From positions 1,357,962-1,421,961 of the forward strand of contig NZ_QVNU01000001.1 of NCBI RefSeq assembly GCF_003545715.1: DNA of 64,000 nucleotides. Direction: 5' to 3'. Shown piece after piece: positions 25,829 to 34,255 of this stretch. A program made the position numbers and the translations under genes. The notes under the pieces are model-generated. The model was not told where the DNA came from, searched no databases, and worked only from the letters and a program-made list of their open reading frames with translations. Positions within the stretch are counted from its first letter, which is position 1; every line of letters begins with the position of its first letter. This DNA is from Taibaiella koreensis (GTDB lineage Bacteria; Bacteroidota; Bacteroidia; Chitinophagales; Chitinophagaceae).

Positions 25829-26533
25829 ATGCCGAACAGCCCCAAGAAGATACTCCTGATCGAAGATGAGGCCGCCGTGGTCAACCTGCTGAAACGGGGA
25901 CTGGAGGAAGAAGGCCATGAGATATCGGTTGCCCTGGATGGCCGTTCAGGTTACGAGATGGCCACAAAACATTATTTCGATGCCCTTGTGGTAGACATTA
26001 TGTTGCCGGGAATGAATGGCATCGAGATATGTAGGAACCTGAGGGAGCAACACAATACTACGCCTATATTGATGCTTACCGCGCTTGGCTCTACGGAAAA
26101 TATCGTTACCGGCCTCGATAGCGGCGCCGATGATTACCTGGTCAAACCCTTCAACTTTGCCGAGCTACTGGCCCGTCTGCGCACCTTATTCCGGCGCAAG
26201 ATGGGGATCGCCGAGGAAGAAACCATAAATGACAAGATAATATCATTGAGCGACCTGGAGCTCAACACAGATTCCAAAACGGTAAGCAGGGCGGGAAAGG
26301 CGCTGCAGCTGACCGCTACCGAATTCAGGCTGGCCGAGTACCTGCTGCGTAACCGTAACCGCGTGCTGAGCCGTATGGATATACTGGAATACGTATGGGG
26401 TGTAGATTTCAATATGAATACTAACGTGGTCGATGTTTATATCAATTATCTCCGCAAAAAGATAGACAAAGATTTTGAACCCAAACTCATTCATACAGTG
26501 GTAGGGATGGGTTATGTATTGAAGATCCAATAA
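25829..26533 (+). CDS. OmpR/PhoB-family response regulator
   Basis: 234 residues. The receiver domain has phospho-acceptor Asp56 (VVDIMLPGMNG), acidic pair IEDE near residues 11-14 and Lys in DDYLVKPF. The C-terminal winged-helix domain ends HTVVGMGYVLK, the PhoB-type signature. It is encoded directly before its kinase with a TAATG one-base overlap, so the two are translationally coupled. A phased repeat array, a plausible target, lies just downstream of the kinase gene. Confidence 0.95.
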   Translation: MPNSPKKILLIEDEAAVVNLLKRGLEEEGHEISVALDGRSGYEMATKHYFDALVVDIMLPGMNGIEICRNLREQHNTTPILMLTALGSTENIVTGLDSGADDYLVKPFNFAELLARLRTLFRRKMGIAEEETINDKIISLSDLELNTDSKTVSRAGKALQLTATEFRLAEYLLRNRNRVLSRMDILEYVWGVDFNMNTNVVDVYINYLRKKIDKDFEPKLIHTVVGMGYVLKIQ

Positions 26534-27930
26534 TGACCGTACATTGGCCCGGTATCAAGACACAGCTGAAGATCACGCTCCTGTACACCGTACTGACCGG
26601 AGCCACTATCCTGCTGCTCAGCTTGCTGGTCTATTACTTTGCACAACGGCTCTCGGCCGAGGATTTCTACAAGCGATTGGATATACGCGCCGTAATGGTA
26701 GCGCAAACCAATTATCCCCAAAATGCCGGTACCAGCGACCTGATCAAAGATTTACGTAACGAATACCTGGAAAAGCTGCCCGACGAAAAGGAATACTTCC
26801 GCGAGATCGGCAAGGACTCCGAAAGGGTGGCGATCCCGGGACTTTCGCTGCCCGGTTATTTCTACGACAACCTGCTCCAGGACGATAAAGCGGAATATAA
26901 GAGCGGCGACGCCTACTATGCCGGTATCCTGCACCGGCAGAACGGTAAGCGCATTATTGTAATCGTGTCGGCGCAAAACGAATATATTAAGAACCAGCTG
27001 ACCAATCTGCGCCGTATCCTCCTGACCGGCTTTATCCTATCCACTGTTCTTATTTTTGCTCTGGGCTGGTTCTTTTCCAAGCGCATTTTCCTGCCGATAC
27101 GCAAAATGACGCGCAGTGTACAGGATATCAATACCGAGAATCTGCACCTGAGACTCAATGTAGGCCGCAATACCGACGAGGTAAGCGACCTGGCACACAC
27201 GTTCAACAATATGCTGGACCGGCTCGAGACCTCGTTCGAATCGCAGAATAACTTTGTGAGCAATGCCTCCCATGAGCTCAGCACACCACTGACCTCTATT
27301 ATTGGCGAAGCCGAGCTGGCTTTACAGAAAGAGCGTAGCCCCGAGCGCTACCGAGAGGCGATGGCTATCATCCTTAAGGAATCGGAGCGGCTGAAGGCCA
27401 TTATTCAAAGCCTGCTGAGCCTGGCGCAGACCGGCTTTGACGGCAAAAAGCAAAGCCTGGAAAGGCTGAGAGCCGATGAAGTGGTATTGCTGGCCAAAAA
27501 TGCGGTCGCCCGCATCTATCCCGAAAGCCGCGTCAAGATAGATTATACCCTGATGCCCGAAAACGAGGAGCAATTGCAGATCATGGGCAATGAGGGCCTG
27601 CTGGTACTCGCGCTCACCAATATCATGCTCAACGCCTGCAAATATTCGGGTAACAAAGAAGTGACGGTAGCCATTGCTTCGGGCAGCGCCAGGCTTTACA
27701 TTATTGTTAAAGATCAGGGTATCGGTATCCCATCCGATGAGCTCCGCTATATCTACGATCCTTTCTTCAGGGCCTCGAACACCGGTGTGGTCAAAGGCTA
27801 TGGTATTGGTCTGCCCCTGGCCCGCAACATTATCCGCATCCATCATGGCGAGCTCCAGGTGACATCAGAGGTCAACCAGGGGACCGAGGTGCAGATCATG
27901 CTTCCTGTTGATAAAAGTCATCATCATTAA
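26533..27930 (+). CDS. HAMP-domain sensor histidine kinase
   Basis: 465 residues: TM1 about 14-37, periplasmic sensor about 38-160, TM2 about 163-182, HAMP about 183-236, HisKA with phospho-accepting His247 (SNASHELSTPL), and HATPase with N box (LTNIMLNACKYS), G1 (DQGIGIP) and G2 (KGYGIGLPLA). It is an inner-membrane kinase for the response regulator encoded immediately upstream. The sensor domain shows no recognised ligand fold. The stimulus may relate to ions, because channels and a permease follow, but this is inference. Confidence 0.95.
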   Translation: MTVHWPGIKTQLKITLLYTVLTGATILLLSLLVYYFAQRLSAEDFYKRLDIRAVMVAQTNYPQNAGTSDLIKDLRNEYLEKLPDEKEYFREIGKDSERVAIPGLSLPGYFYDNLLQDDKAEYKSGDAYYAGILHRQNGKRIIVIVSAQNEYIKNQLTNLRRILLTGFILSTVLIFALGWFFSKRIFLPIRKMTRSVQDINTENLHLRLNVGRNTDEVSDLAHTFNNMLDRLETSFESQNNFVSNASHELSTPLTSIIGEAELALQKERSPERYREAMAIILKESERLKAIIQSLLSLAQTGFDGKKQSLERLRADEVVLLAKNAVARIYPESRVKIDYTLMPENEEQLQIMGNEGLLVLALTNIMLNACKYSGNKEVTVAIASGSARLYIIVKDQGIGIPSDELRYIYDPFFRASNTGVVKGYGIGLPLARNIIRIHHGELQVTSEVNQGTEVQIMLPVDKSHHH

Positions 27931-27943
27931 TCCCGCTCTAATC

Positions 27944-28023
27944 TTCTAATAGGATTCTAATCCGTTTTTTAAGGTATTCTTATCGCGTTATTAGCCCCTG
28001 CTAATAAGGCCGGCGCATCTTTG
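27944..28023 (+). promoter_or_regulatory. 11-bp-phased direct-repeat array and promoter
   Basis: Heptamers start every 11 bp: TTCTAAT (27944), TTCTAAT (27955), TTTTTAA (27966), TTCTTAT (27977), TTATTAG (27988) and TGCTAAT (27999). The last two also form the palindrome TTATTAGC-CCCT-GCTAATAA (27988-28007). A -7-like box CATCTTTG follows at 28016-28023, then a 40-bp leader to the stress-protein ATG. OmpR/PhoB-family regulators bind direct repeats at 11-bp spacing, so the adjacent response regulator is the natural candidate. Confidence 0.65.
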
Positions 28024-28063
28024 TTCCCGACAACAAGATCACGTACACGCTAAAATTTCGCAT

Positions 28064-28549
28064 ATGAAGAATATCCTCATCCCAACCGATTTTTCTATAA
28101 AGTCGCTGAAACTGGTCAAGGCAGCCGTTGAACGTTTTCCTGAAGAGCAGCTGCAGATCACGTTGGTACATGCACTGAAACCGGATCATTCCATATCGGG
28201 ACTGCTGATGCTCAATAAGCGGCTCACCGTACACCAGTTGTATACGGCCGAATTTACCGAAGCCTGCGAGGTGCTGCGGAATAAATATGCCTCTGTATTG
28301 AAGAAGATCCGTATAGAATTTTACTACGGCAGCTCCAAAAGCTACCTGAAAAACTTCCTGGAAGCCCGTAGTATCGATGCCATTCTGCTGGCACGGGATT
28401 ATACTCTGCAGCCGCCTTCTAAAGCAGGCCGCGACCTTTATCCCGAATTAAGAAATAGTGGCTATCCAGTATTTGAAGAACCGCTTCAGACAGCAACACA
28501 AAGAACATTGGCCGGTGAGGCGTCGCTCTCAGAGCTTTTGCCTGCCTGA
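28064..28549 (+). CDS. Universal stress protein-like protein
   Basis: 161 residues. The N-terminus MKNILIPTDFS is the classic UspA start, and the central segment LEARSIDAILLARDY resembles the Usp beta4-alpha4 region. The C-terminal ATP-binding G-2x-G-9x-G motif is not evident, so this may be a non-nucleotide-binding or degenerate version. The gene sits behind the phased repeat array and 32 bp before the first bestrophin gene, suggesting an operon. Confidence 0.75.
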   Translation: MKNILIPTDFSIKSLKLVKAAVERFPEEQLQITLVHALKPDHSISGLLMLNKRLTVHQLYTAEFTEACEVLRNKYASVLKKIRIEFYYGSSKSYLKNFLEARSIDAILLARDYTLQPPSKAGRDLYPELRNSGYPVFEEPLQTATQRTLAGEASLSELLPA

Positions 28550-28581
28550 ACCCAAGCCATCCAACCCAAAAAGACTGAATC

Positions 28582-29493
28582 ATGTTACTGAAAGACAATA
28601 TTCCCTTCCGCTATATTTTCAGCGGCATCAGGAGAGAGGTGTTTATGATCACGCTATATGTAACGATCATCTGCCTGGCGCAATATGCCTTGCACCTCAA
28701 AGTTTCCATCCCTGTTTCCGTGCCGATGATACTCGGTACTATTATTTCCCTGCTGCTGGCCTTCAGGGCCAACCAGGCCTACGACCGCTGGTGGGAAGCC
28801 CGTATCGTATGGGGCGGTATCGTAAATGATTCCCGTTCCTGGTCGCGGCAGGTGGTTTCTTATATCGACAACGGCTACGACGATGATGAAAAGGCGGAGC
28901 TGGAGCAGCGGCTCATCAACCGGCAAATCGCCTGGGCGCATTGCCTGGGAAGAGCCTTGCGTGGTCAGTCTGATGAAAAGCAGCTGGGCAAATGGCTACA
29001 TGAAAACGATATGAACTTCATCGCCCGCTACAGCAGCACGCCTATGGCCTTGCTGGAGCTCCAGGCCCGTGATATCAAGTATGCGCTCGACAATGGCTGG
29101 ATCAATGCTTATCAGCATGTAGAGCTCGACCGCACGCTGACCAATTTCTCCGATCATATGGGTAAGTGTGAAAGGATCAAAAAGACGGTATTCCCCGCGA
29201 CTTATGGCCTTTACCTGCACCTGGCGATGAACCTGTTCATTATGCTGCTGCCTTTTGCCCTGATCGAATATTTTGGTTGGCTGATGATACCCCTGGTAAC
29301 AGCGATCGCTTCCGCTTTCTGGCTCATTGAGAAAATGTCGGTACACCTGCAGGATCCCTTTGAGAACAGGCCCACCGATACCCCCGTTACTGCGATAGCG
29401 CAAACCATTGAACGGGATCTGGGCCAGGTGCTGCGGCAGCACAACCTGAGCCATGCTGCAGAGAACAGGGTCGAACAATTTTATGTTTTATAA
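28582..29493 (+). CDS. Bestrophin-family anion channel 1
   Basis: 303 residues with four hydrophobic segments. The bestrophin signature is present: FRANQAYDRWWEARIVWGGIVNDSRSW (read in parts) after TM2, and LIEYFGWLMIPL plus DPFENRPTDTP near the C-terminus. Bacterial bestrophins form pentameric channels in the inner membrane, conducting anions or small cations. It is one of two homologues flanking an amino acid permease here. A terminator follows its stop. Confidence 0.9.
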   Translation: MLLKDNIPFRYIFSGIRREVFMITLYVTIICLAQYALHLKVSIPVSVPMILGTIISLLLAFRANQAYDRWWEARIVWGGIVNDSRSWSRQVVSYIDNGYDDDEKAELEQRLINRQIAWAHCLGRALRGQSDEKQLGKWLHENDMNFIARYSSTPMALLELQARDIKYALDNGWINAYQHVELDRTLTNFSDHMGKCERIKKTVFPATYGLYLHLAMNLFIMLLPFALIEYFGWLMIPLVTAIASAFWLIEKMSVHLQDPFENRPTDTPVTAIAQTIERDLGQVLRQHNLSHAAENRVEQFYVL

Positions 29494-29537
29494 GATGTAT
29501 GTTTTGTAATGGCGTTGGCAAGCGCCTGCATGGGTGG

Positions 29538-29569
29538 CCGGTTTGTTTCTACAAACCGGTTTTATTTTT
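29538..29569 (+). terminator. Rho-independent terminator after bestrophin 1
   Basis: A perfect 9-bp stem (CCGGTTTGT at 29538-29546 with ACAAACCGG at 29551-29559), loop TTCT, then TTTTATTTTT. Confidence 0.9.
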
Positions 29570-29631
29570 CACAAATTATGCTGGAAAATATTCAACTATT
29601 TTTTCGGATATTGGGCCGAAATAAACCATAG

Positions 29632-31128
29632 ATGGCGGAACAAATTAACCCGGGGGCGCCTGCAGAGCAGGGCCATTTTAAACGCTCCCTGAGCCTGATC
29701 GACGGTGTGCTGCTAGTAGCAGGCTCCATGATCGGATCAGGGATCTTTATTGTCAGCGCCGATATTACCCGAAATGTAGGTAGCGCCGGTTGGCTGATCG
29801 CCGTATGGATCATTACCGGGCTTATGACCATGACCGCAGCCATCAGCTATGGTGAGCTGAGTGGCATGTATCCCCGTGCCGGCGGGCAATATGTTTACCT
29901 GAAGGAAGCGTATAACAAGCTGATCGCTTTTTTGTATGGCTGGAGCTTCTTTGCCGTCATCCAGACCGGTACCATCGCCGCGGTGGGCGTTGCCTTCTCC
30001 AAATTTGCCGCCTATCTTATACCCCAACTGAGCGAAGACATCAAGCTGTTACAGTTACAAACGGGTACCGACAGCTGCGGCCAGCCCACTTATTTCTCTG
30101 TCAGCACAGCCCAGTTGGTATCCATAGCCGTCATCGCCTTGCTTACCTATACCAATACCAAAGGGGTAAAAGGCGGTAAATGGATCCAGAATATCTTTAC
30201 CACCACCAAGCTTCTGTCGCTGTTCGGCCTCATCCTGGCGGGCTTTCTTATGTTCAAGCCAGAGATATGGCATGCCAACTGGAGCGCCGCCTGGACCGCG
30301 ACGAAAGCCACGATGGTCGACAGCTGCAATCCTGCTGCCGGCTTCAGCGTAATGCCGATCTCGGGCACTGCCTTGCTGGGTGGTATTGCCGCAGCCATGG
30401 TGGGATCAGTGTTCAGCAGCGATGCTTGGAACAATGTAACCTTTATCGCCGGCGAAATGAAAAACCCCCAGCGCAATATCGGGCTGAGTCTTTTCCTGGG
30501 TACACTTATTGTTACGGTGATCTACGTTTCGGCCAACCTGGTATATCTGGCGGTATTGCCTATGGACGAGATCGCCCACGCCACGAAGGACAGGGTAGCG
30601 GTGACCGCCTCCACGGTGATCTTCGGCGGCCTGGGCACGGCGATTATCGCGATCATGATCATGGTATCGACTTTTGGCTGTGACAACGGTCTTATTCTCG
30701 CTGGTTCCCGCGTCTATTATACCATGGCCCAGGATGGCCTGTTCTTTAAAAAGGCTGGGACCCTTAATAAGCATGGTGTTCCGGAATGGGCGCTCTGGGC
30801 GCAATGTGTGGTAGCGGCCATCCTTTGCCTTAGTGGTAAATATGGCGACCTGCTCGATATGATCTCCTTCGTGGTGGTGATCTTCTATGTGCTCACCATC
30901 GGCGGTGTCTTTATCCTCCGGAAACGCTTACCCGATGCCGAGCGTCCGTACCGGGCTTTCGGCTACCCGTTATTGCCTGCTTTATACATAGTGCTCGGCA
31001 TCAGCTTTTGCCTGCTGCTCATCTGGTTTAAGCCGCAGTTTACCTGGCCCGGCCTCATCATCGTGCTCATCGGTATCCCTATTTATTATGGATTGAAGCG
31101 GCAAAACAAGACAGTTGAAACCGTATAA
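29632..31128 (+). CDS. APC-superfamily amino acid permease
   Basis: 498 residues with about twelve hydrophobic segments. TM1 has the substrate-binding GSMIGSGIF motif (SMIGSGIFIVSAD), typical of amino acid/polyamine/organocation transporters of the LAT/YfnA type. TM6-region GGIAAAMVGSVFSSDAWNNVTF and the loop GEMKNPQRNIG also match. It is an inner-membrane importer or exchanger; substrate is unknown. It is placed between the two bestrophin genes and is preceded by a terminator, so it may have its own promoter. Confidence 0.93.
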   Translation: MAEQINPGAPAEQGHFKRSLSLIDGVLLVAGSMIGSGIFIVSADITRNVGSAGWLIAVWIITGLMTMTAAISYGELSGMYPRAGGQYVYLKEAYNKLIAFLYGWSFFAVIQTGTIAAVGVAFSKFAAYLIPQLSEDIKLLQLQTGTDSCGQPTYFSVSTAQLVSIAVIALLTYTNTKGVKGGKWIQNIFTTTKLLSLFGLILAGFLMFKPEIWHANWSAAWTATKATMVDSCNPAAGFSVMPISGTALLGGIAAAMVGSVFSSDAWNNVTFIAGEMKNPQRNIGLSLFLGTLIVTVIYVSANLVYLAVLPMDEIAHATKDRVAVTASTVIFGGLGTAIIAIMIMVSTFGCDNGLILAGSRVYYTMAQDGLFFKKAGTLNKHGVPEWALWAQCVVAAILCLSGKYGDLLDMISFVVVIFYVLTIGGVFILRKRLPDAERPYRAFGYPLLPALYIVLGISFCLLLIWFKPQFTWPGLIIVLIGIPIYYGLKRQNKTVETV

Positions 31129-31163
31129 AACATTTTTTCATCCCAGCTGTTCCTATCATCGTT

Positions 31164-32075
31164 ATGCACATCGCACAGAATATCCGGCTCAGCAGAATAC
31201 TGAAGAATACCTGGCAGGTCGATCTCCTCATGATCTTCTCCAGTACAGCGGCCTACCTGCTTCACGACCGGCTGATCAAATACCACCTTGAGATACCAAC
31301 CCTGGTGCCCACGGTACTGGGTACGGCGATCGCCTTTTTTATCGGCTTCAACAATAACCAGGCATATGATCGATGGTGGGAGGGGCGGAAAATATGGGGC
31401 GCATTGGTAAACGATTCCCGGTCCTGGGCACGTAACATCATCTGCTATGTCCAGCTGAATAATCTGTCGGAACAGAAAAAGCTGGCCATTCATGGCCGCA
31501 TGGTCACCAGGCATATCGGTTTTTTGTATGCGCTGAAGGCTGCGCTGCGCGGTGCGGACGATCCTACCTATAAGAATTATTTAAGTGAAGGGGAGGTAAT
31601 GGAAGTATCGAAGCATAGTAATGTTCATAATGCTATATTGTTGCTGCAATCGCATGAGCTGAACGAGTTGCTGGAAAAAGGCCATATCGATGGTTATCGC
31701 TACCTGCAGCTGGATGCCCTGCTGGTGAAGCTTACAGATTCGATGGGTATGGCCGAGCGGATCAAGAACACCGTATTTCCCACCACCTACAACTATTTCA
31801 CCAAAGTATTTATCTGGCTGTTTGTTGTTTCTGTAGCCCTGGTACTGAGTCAGCCTATGGGCATCTGGGCCATTTTTATGAGTTGGCTGATCGGTTTTGT
31901 TTTTATTTCGACCCAGATCAACGGGATGACCCTGCTGAATCCTTTTACCAATAACTCAGCCTCCTTGCCCTTGAACCAGATCACCCGCACTATCGAGATC
32001 AACCTGCTCCAAATGCTAAAGGAAGTCAATATCCCTGAACCGGTAAAGCCGGTCAATGATGAATATATTCTTTGA
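31164..32075 (+). CDS. Bestrophin-family anion channel 2
   Basis: 303 residues, the same length as the first bestrophin but clearly divergent (an old duplication). The signature is NNQAYDRWWEGRKIWGALVNDSRSW (read in parts). The tail keeps the NPFTNNSASLPLNQITRTIEINLL segment equivalent to the DPFENRPTDTP region of bestrophin 1. It starts 35 bp after the permease stop, so it is likely cotranscribed with it. Two homologues could give channels with different ion selectivity or mixed pentamers; that is inference. Confidence 0.9.
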   Translation: MHIAQNIRLSRILKNTWQVDLLMIFSSTAAYLLHDRLIKYHLEIPTLVPTVLGTAIAFFIGFNNNQAYDRWWEGRKIWGALVNDSRSWARNIICYVQLNNLSEQKKLAIHGRMVTRHIGFLYALKAALRGADDPTYKNYLSEGEVMEVSKHSNVHNAILLLQSHELNELLEKGHIDGYRYLQLDALLVKLTDSMGMAERIKNTVFPTTYNYFTKVFIWLFVVSVALVLSQPMGIWAIFMSWLIGFVFISTQINGMTLLNPFTNNSASLPLNQITRTIEINLLQMLKEVNIPEPVKPVNDEYIL

Positions 32076-32121
32076 TGGGTGGTTGCATGCAATATAGGTG
32101 TGTCCATGGTGTTTCGTAAAT

Positions 32122-32808
32122 GAGATCCTTCACTCCGCTGCGCTTTGTTCAGGATGACAGCGTAATATTTACAGCCTGGGTAGGCACAAAGCCATATACA
32201 TACTATTCATGCTGAGGTCTGCAGGCGCGACCGAAGCATCTCAATTACCTTTATCCACTCCTGAGATCCTTCACTCCGCTGCGCTTTGTTCAGGATGACA
32301 GCGTAATATTTACAGCCTGGGTAGGCACAAAGCCATATACATACTATTCATGCTGAGGTCTGCGGACGTCACCGAAGCATCTCAATTACCTTTATCCACT
32401 TCTGATATCCTTCACTCCGCTGCGCTACGTTCAGGATGACAGCATAATGTTTACAGTCTGGGTGAGCACAAAGCCATAAACATCACATTGTCATGCTGAG
32501 GTCTACGCAGCAACCTAAGCATCTCAATTACTTTTATCCACCCCGGAGATTCTTCATCCGCTGCGCTACGTTCAGGATGACAGCATAATGTTTACAGTCT
32601 GGGTGAGCACAAAGCCATAAACATCACATTGTCATGCTGAGGTCTGCGCAGCAACCGAAGCATCTCAATTACCTTTATCCACCACGGAGATTCTTCACTC
32701 CGTTACGCTTTGTTCGCGGATCACAACGGGGTGTTTACAGAAGCACAATCATAAACCATAAGCACTAAATAGTTTAAGTCTGCAGGCGTCATCGAAAAAT
32801 CTCTTTAT
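32122..32808. repeat. Five tandem copies of a 141-bp palindromic repeat
   Basis: Units start at 32122, 32263, 32404, 32546 and 32687 (141-142 bp period); the last is degenerate. Each unit has a left arm beginning GAGATCCTTCACTCCGCTGC and ending TTCAGGATGACA, and a right arm from TCATGCTGAGGTCTG to GAAGCATCTC that is largely its reverse complement, separated by about 47 bp. Each unit can therefore fold as a long imperfect hairpin. No gene is visible between 32076 and 32813. Confidence 0.92.
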
Positions 32809-32813
32809 CAATC

Positions 32814-33419
32814 TTATTTCGTCATTATCAGCGAAAAGCCAATGGTAAACTCATCGTCTATGGCTTTATCGCCCAACGACGATTTAAGGGTCTTTGAAGC
32901 AAATTCCACGCCAAATTTGGTTCTGTCGACCTTGATTTTTTTTGCAGTCACTTCCAGGCGGCCATTGACGGCATTCATGGTAATAGGGAAGCTGATCTCG
33001 CGTGTCGTTTCTTTTATCGTCAGCATACCCGTTGCCCAGGCCTGGTCGCCGGAGCGGCGTTCGACCTTTTTGATCTTAAACGTCGTCAACGGATATTTGG
33101 TCGCATCAAAAAAGTCGGGCGACATCAGGTGATGTTCCAGCTTCTGTTTTTTCTCGCCTTCCAGGTCAAGGCTTTTAATCGTGCTCATATCGATCGTGAA
33201 AGTCCCCGAGGTAATGGTATTCCCATTATAGTTAACCGAACCATCTTTGATCTGGATAGTGCCATTGTGGCCGCCGATCACTTTCTTTCCTTCCCAGGTA
33301 ACCCCCGATTTGCCGGGATCTACCTTGTAAAGGCCACTGTCTTTAGCTTCATCCTTTCGGAATGCCCAAAAGAAAAATCCGGCCAGGAATACCAAAGAAA
33401 TGTACAATAGTCTTTTCAT
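32814..33419 (-). CDS. YceI-family periplasmic protein
   Basis: 201 residues from the ATG at 33419, with an N-terminal hydrophobic anchor or signal (LLYISLVFLAGFFFWAF). The remainder is a YceI lipocalin-like barrel: SGLYKVDPGKSGVTWEGKKV at the start, FTIDMSTIKSLDLEGEKKQKLEHHLMSPDFFDATKYP (in parts) with the family's typical H-L-x-S-x-D-F-F-D-x-x-x-Y-P pattern, and KIDRTKFGVEF-like VDRTKFGVEF. The family binds isoprenoid or other lipids in the periplasm. The minus-strand gene ends 6 bp from the repeat array. Confidence 0.92.
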   Translation of the reverse strand: MKRLLYISLVFLAGFFFWAFRKDEAKDSGLYKVDPGKSGVTWEGKKVIGGHNGTIQIKDGSVNYNGNTITSGTFTIDMSTIKSLDLEGEKKQKLEHHLMSPDFFDATKYPLTTFKIKKVERRSGDQAWATGMLTIKETTREISFPITMNAVNGRLEVTAKKIKVDRTKFGVEFASKTLKSSLGDKAIDDEFTIGFSLIMTK

Positions 33420-33522
33420 GAGATGAATGATTGAATCGTGTGAATAAATATAATGTTGTAACAATACAAACTTAAGCTTTGTTTGGGCAATAATTTAACG
33501 AGGGCCGGTAAATACATAGCTT

Positions 33523-33530
33523 TATTTTTG
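33523..33530 (+). promoter_or_regulatory. -7 box giving a predicted leaderless DUF1543 mRNA
   Basis: TATTTTTG matches TAnnTTTG and ends 4 bp before the ATG at 33535. Confidence 0.5.
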
Positions 33531-33534
33531 CTGT

Positions 33535-34104
33535 ATGGAACCCTTATACCTGCATATGGCGATCGTGGGCTGTACGCCTCCCGGCCGTTTTACCGAACAA
33601 CATGATGTCTTCTTCGGCATCGGCCCCAATATGCCTGCGCTCATCCCTGAGTTGCTTCAATTCTGGCCCGAAGCGGAAGGCAGGCTGCATATCGACGCCT
33701 GGCGCAGGGTGACCTGTGTCGATGGACATCATATTACCGTCGGTCCGGCCCATGGCATTACTGAAATGGCTACCGGATCTACTCTGAAACTCTTCTTTCT
33801 TAACCTGGGTGGTTACCGGCCGGGCGAATTTGAAGAATATCATTATAAAATGCTCGTTGCCGCCACCGATCAGGGTAAAGCCATTCGTCAGGCAAAGGAA
33901 ACAGCCTTCTATAAGCACTCGGGATTCAAAGGGGCCGAGTCGCATGTAGATGATAAGTATGGCGTCGATGTCGACGATGTCCATGCCATACGGGATATCC
34001 TTGATAAACGGTATAAAGAGCAATACCGGATCGTGCTGACGGAAAAAGAGAACCTGCCCGTCGATGAGCTGCATATCGGGTATTTCAAGCTGGATAAGCT
34101 TTAG
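33535..34104 (+). CDS. DUF1543 domain protein
   Basis: 189 residues, soluble, no signal. The family pattern is clear: an N-terminal LYLHMAIVGCTPPGRFTEQHDVFFGIG (in parts), then KLFFLNLGGYRPGEFEEYHYKMLVAA, followed by SHVDDKYGVDVDDV. DUF1543 proteins are small conserved enzymes or binding proteins of unknown function in Bacteroidota and Proteobacteria. It is a single gene with a -7 box directly abutting the start codon, 151 bp upstream of cydA. Confidence 0.85.
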   Translation: MEPLYLHMAIVGCTPPGRFTEQHDVFFGIGPNMPALIPELLQFWPEAEGRLHIDAWRRVTCVDGHHITVGPAHGITEMATGSTLKLFFLNLGGYRPGEFEEYHYKMLVAATDQGKAIRQAKETAFYKHSGFKGAESHVDDKYGVDVDDVHAIRDILDKRYKEQYRIVLTEKENLPVDELHIGYFKLDKL

Positions 34105-34255
34105 TGGCTTTCGGTGCGCGATGATATGAGCCGATAAATTATATCAAAAAAGGCGTTGTTTTTTGTCGTTTTACGGCCTTTAATCAGGACCTTTGTATCC
34201 GGTTTCCGGACGTCCTGTTCCACCACATTTCTTAATGCGCTAATCCTACGGCGTT

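Noticed and set aside
32122-32808. Possible CRISPR array
   Set aside because: The unit is 141 bp with palindromic arms, no short spacer variation and no cas genes; it is a tandem palindromic repeat.
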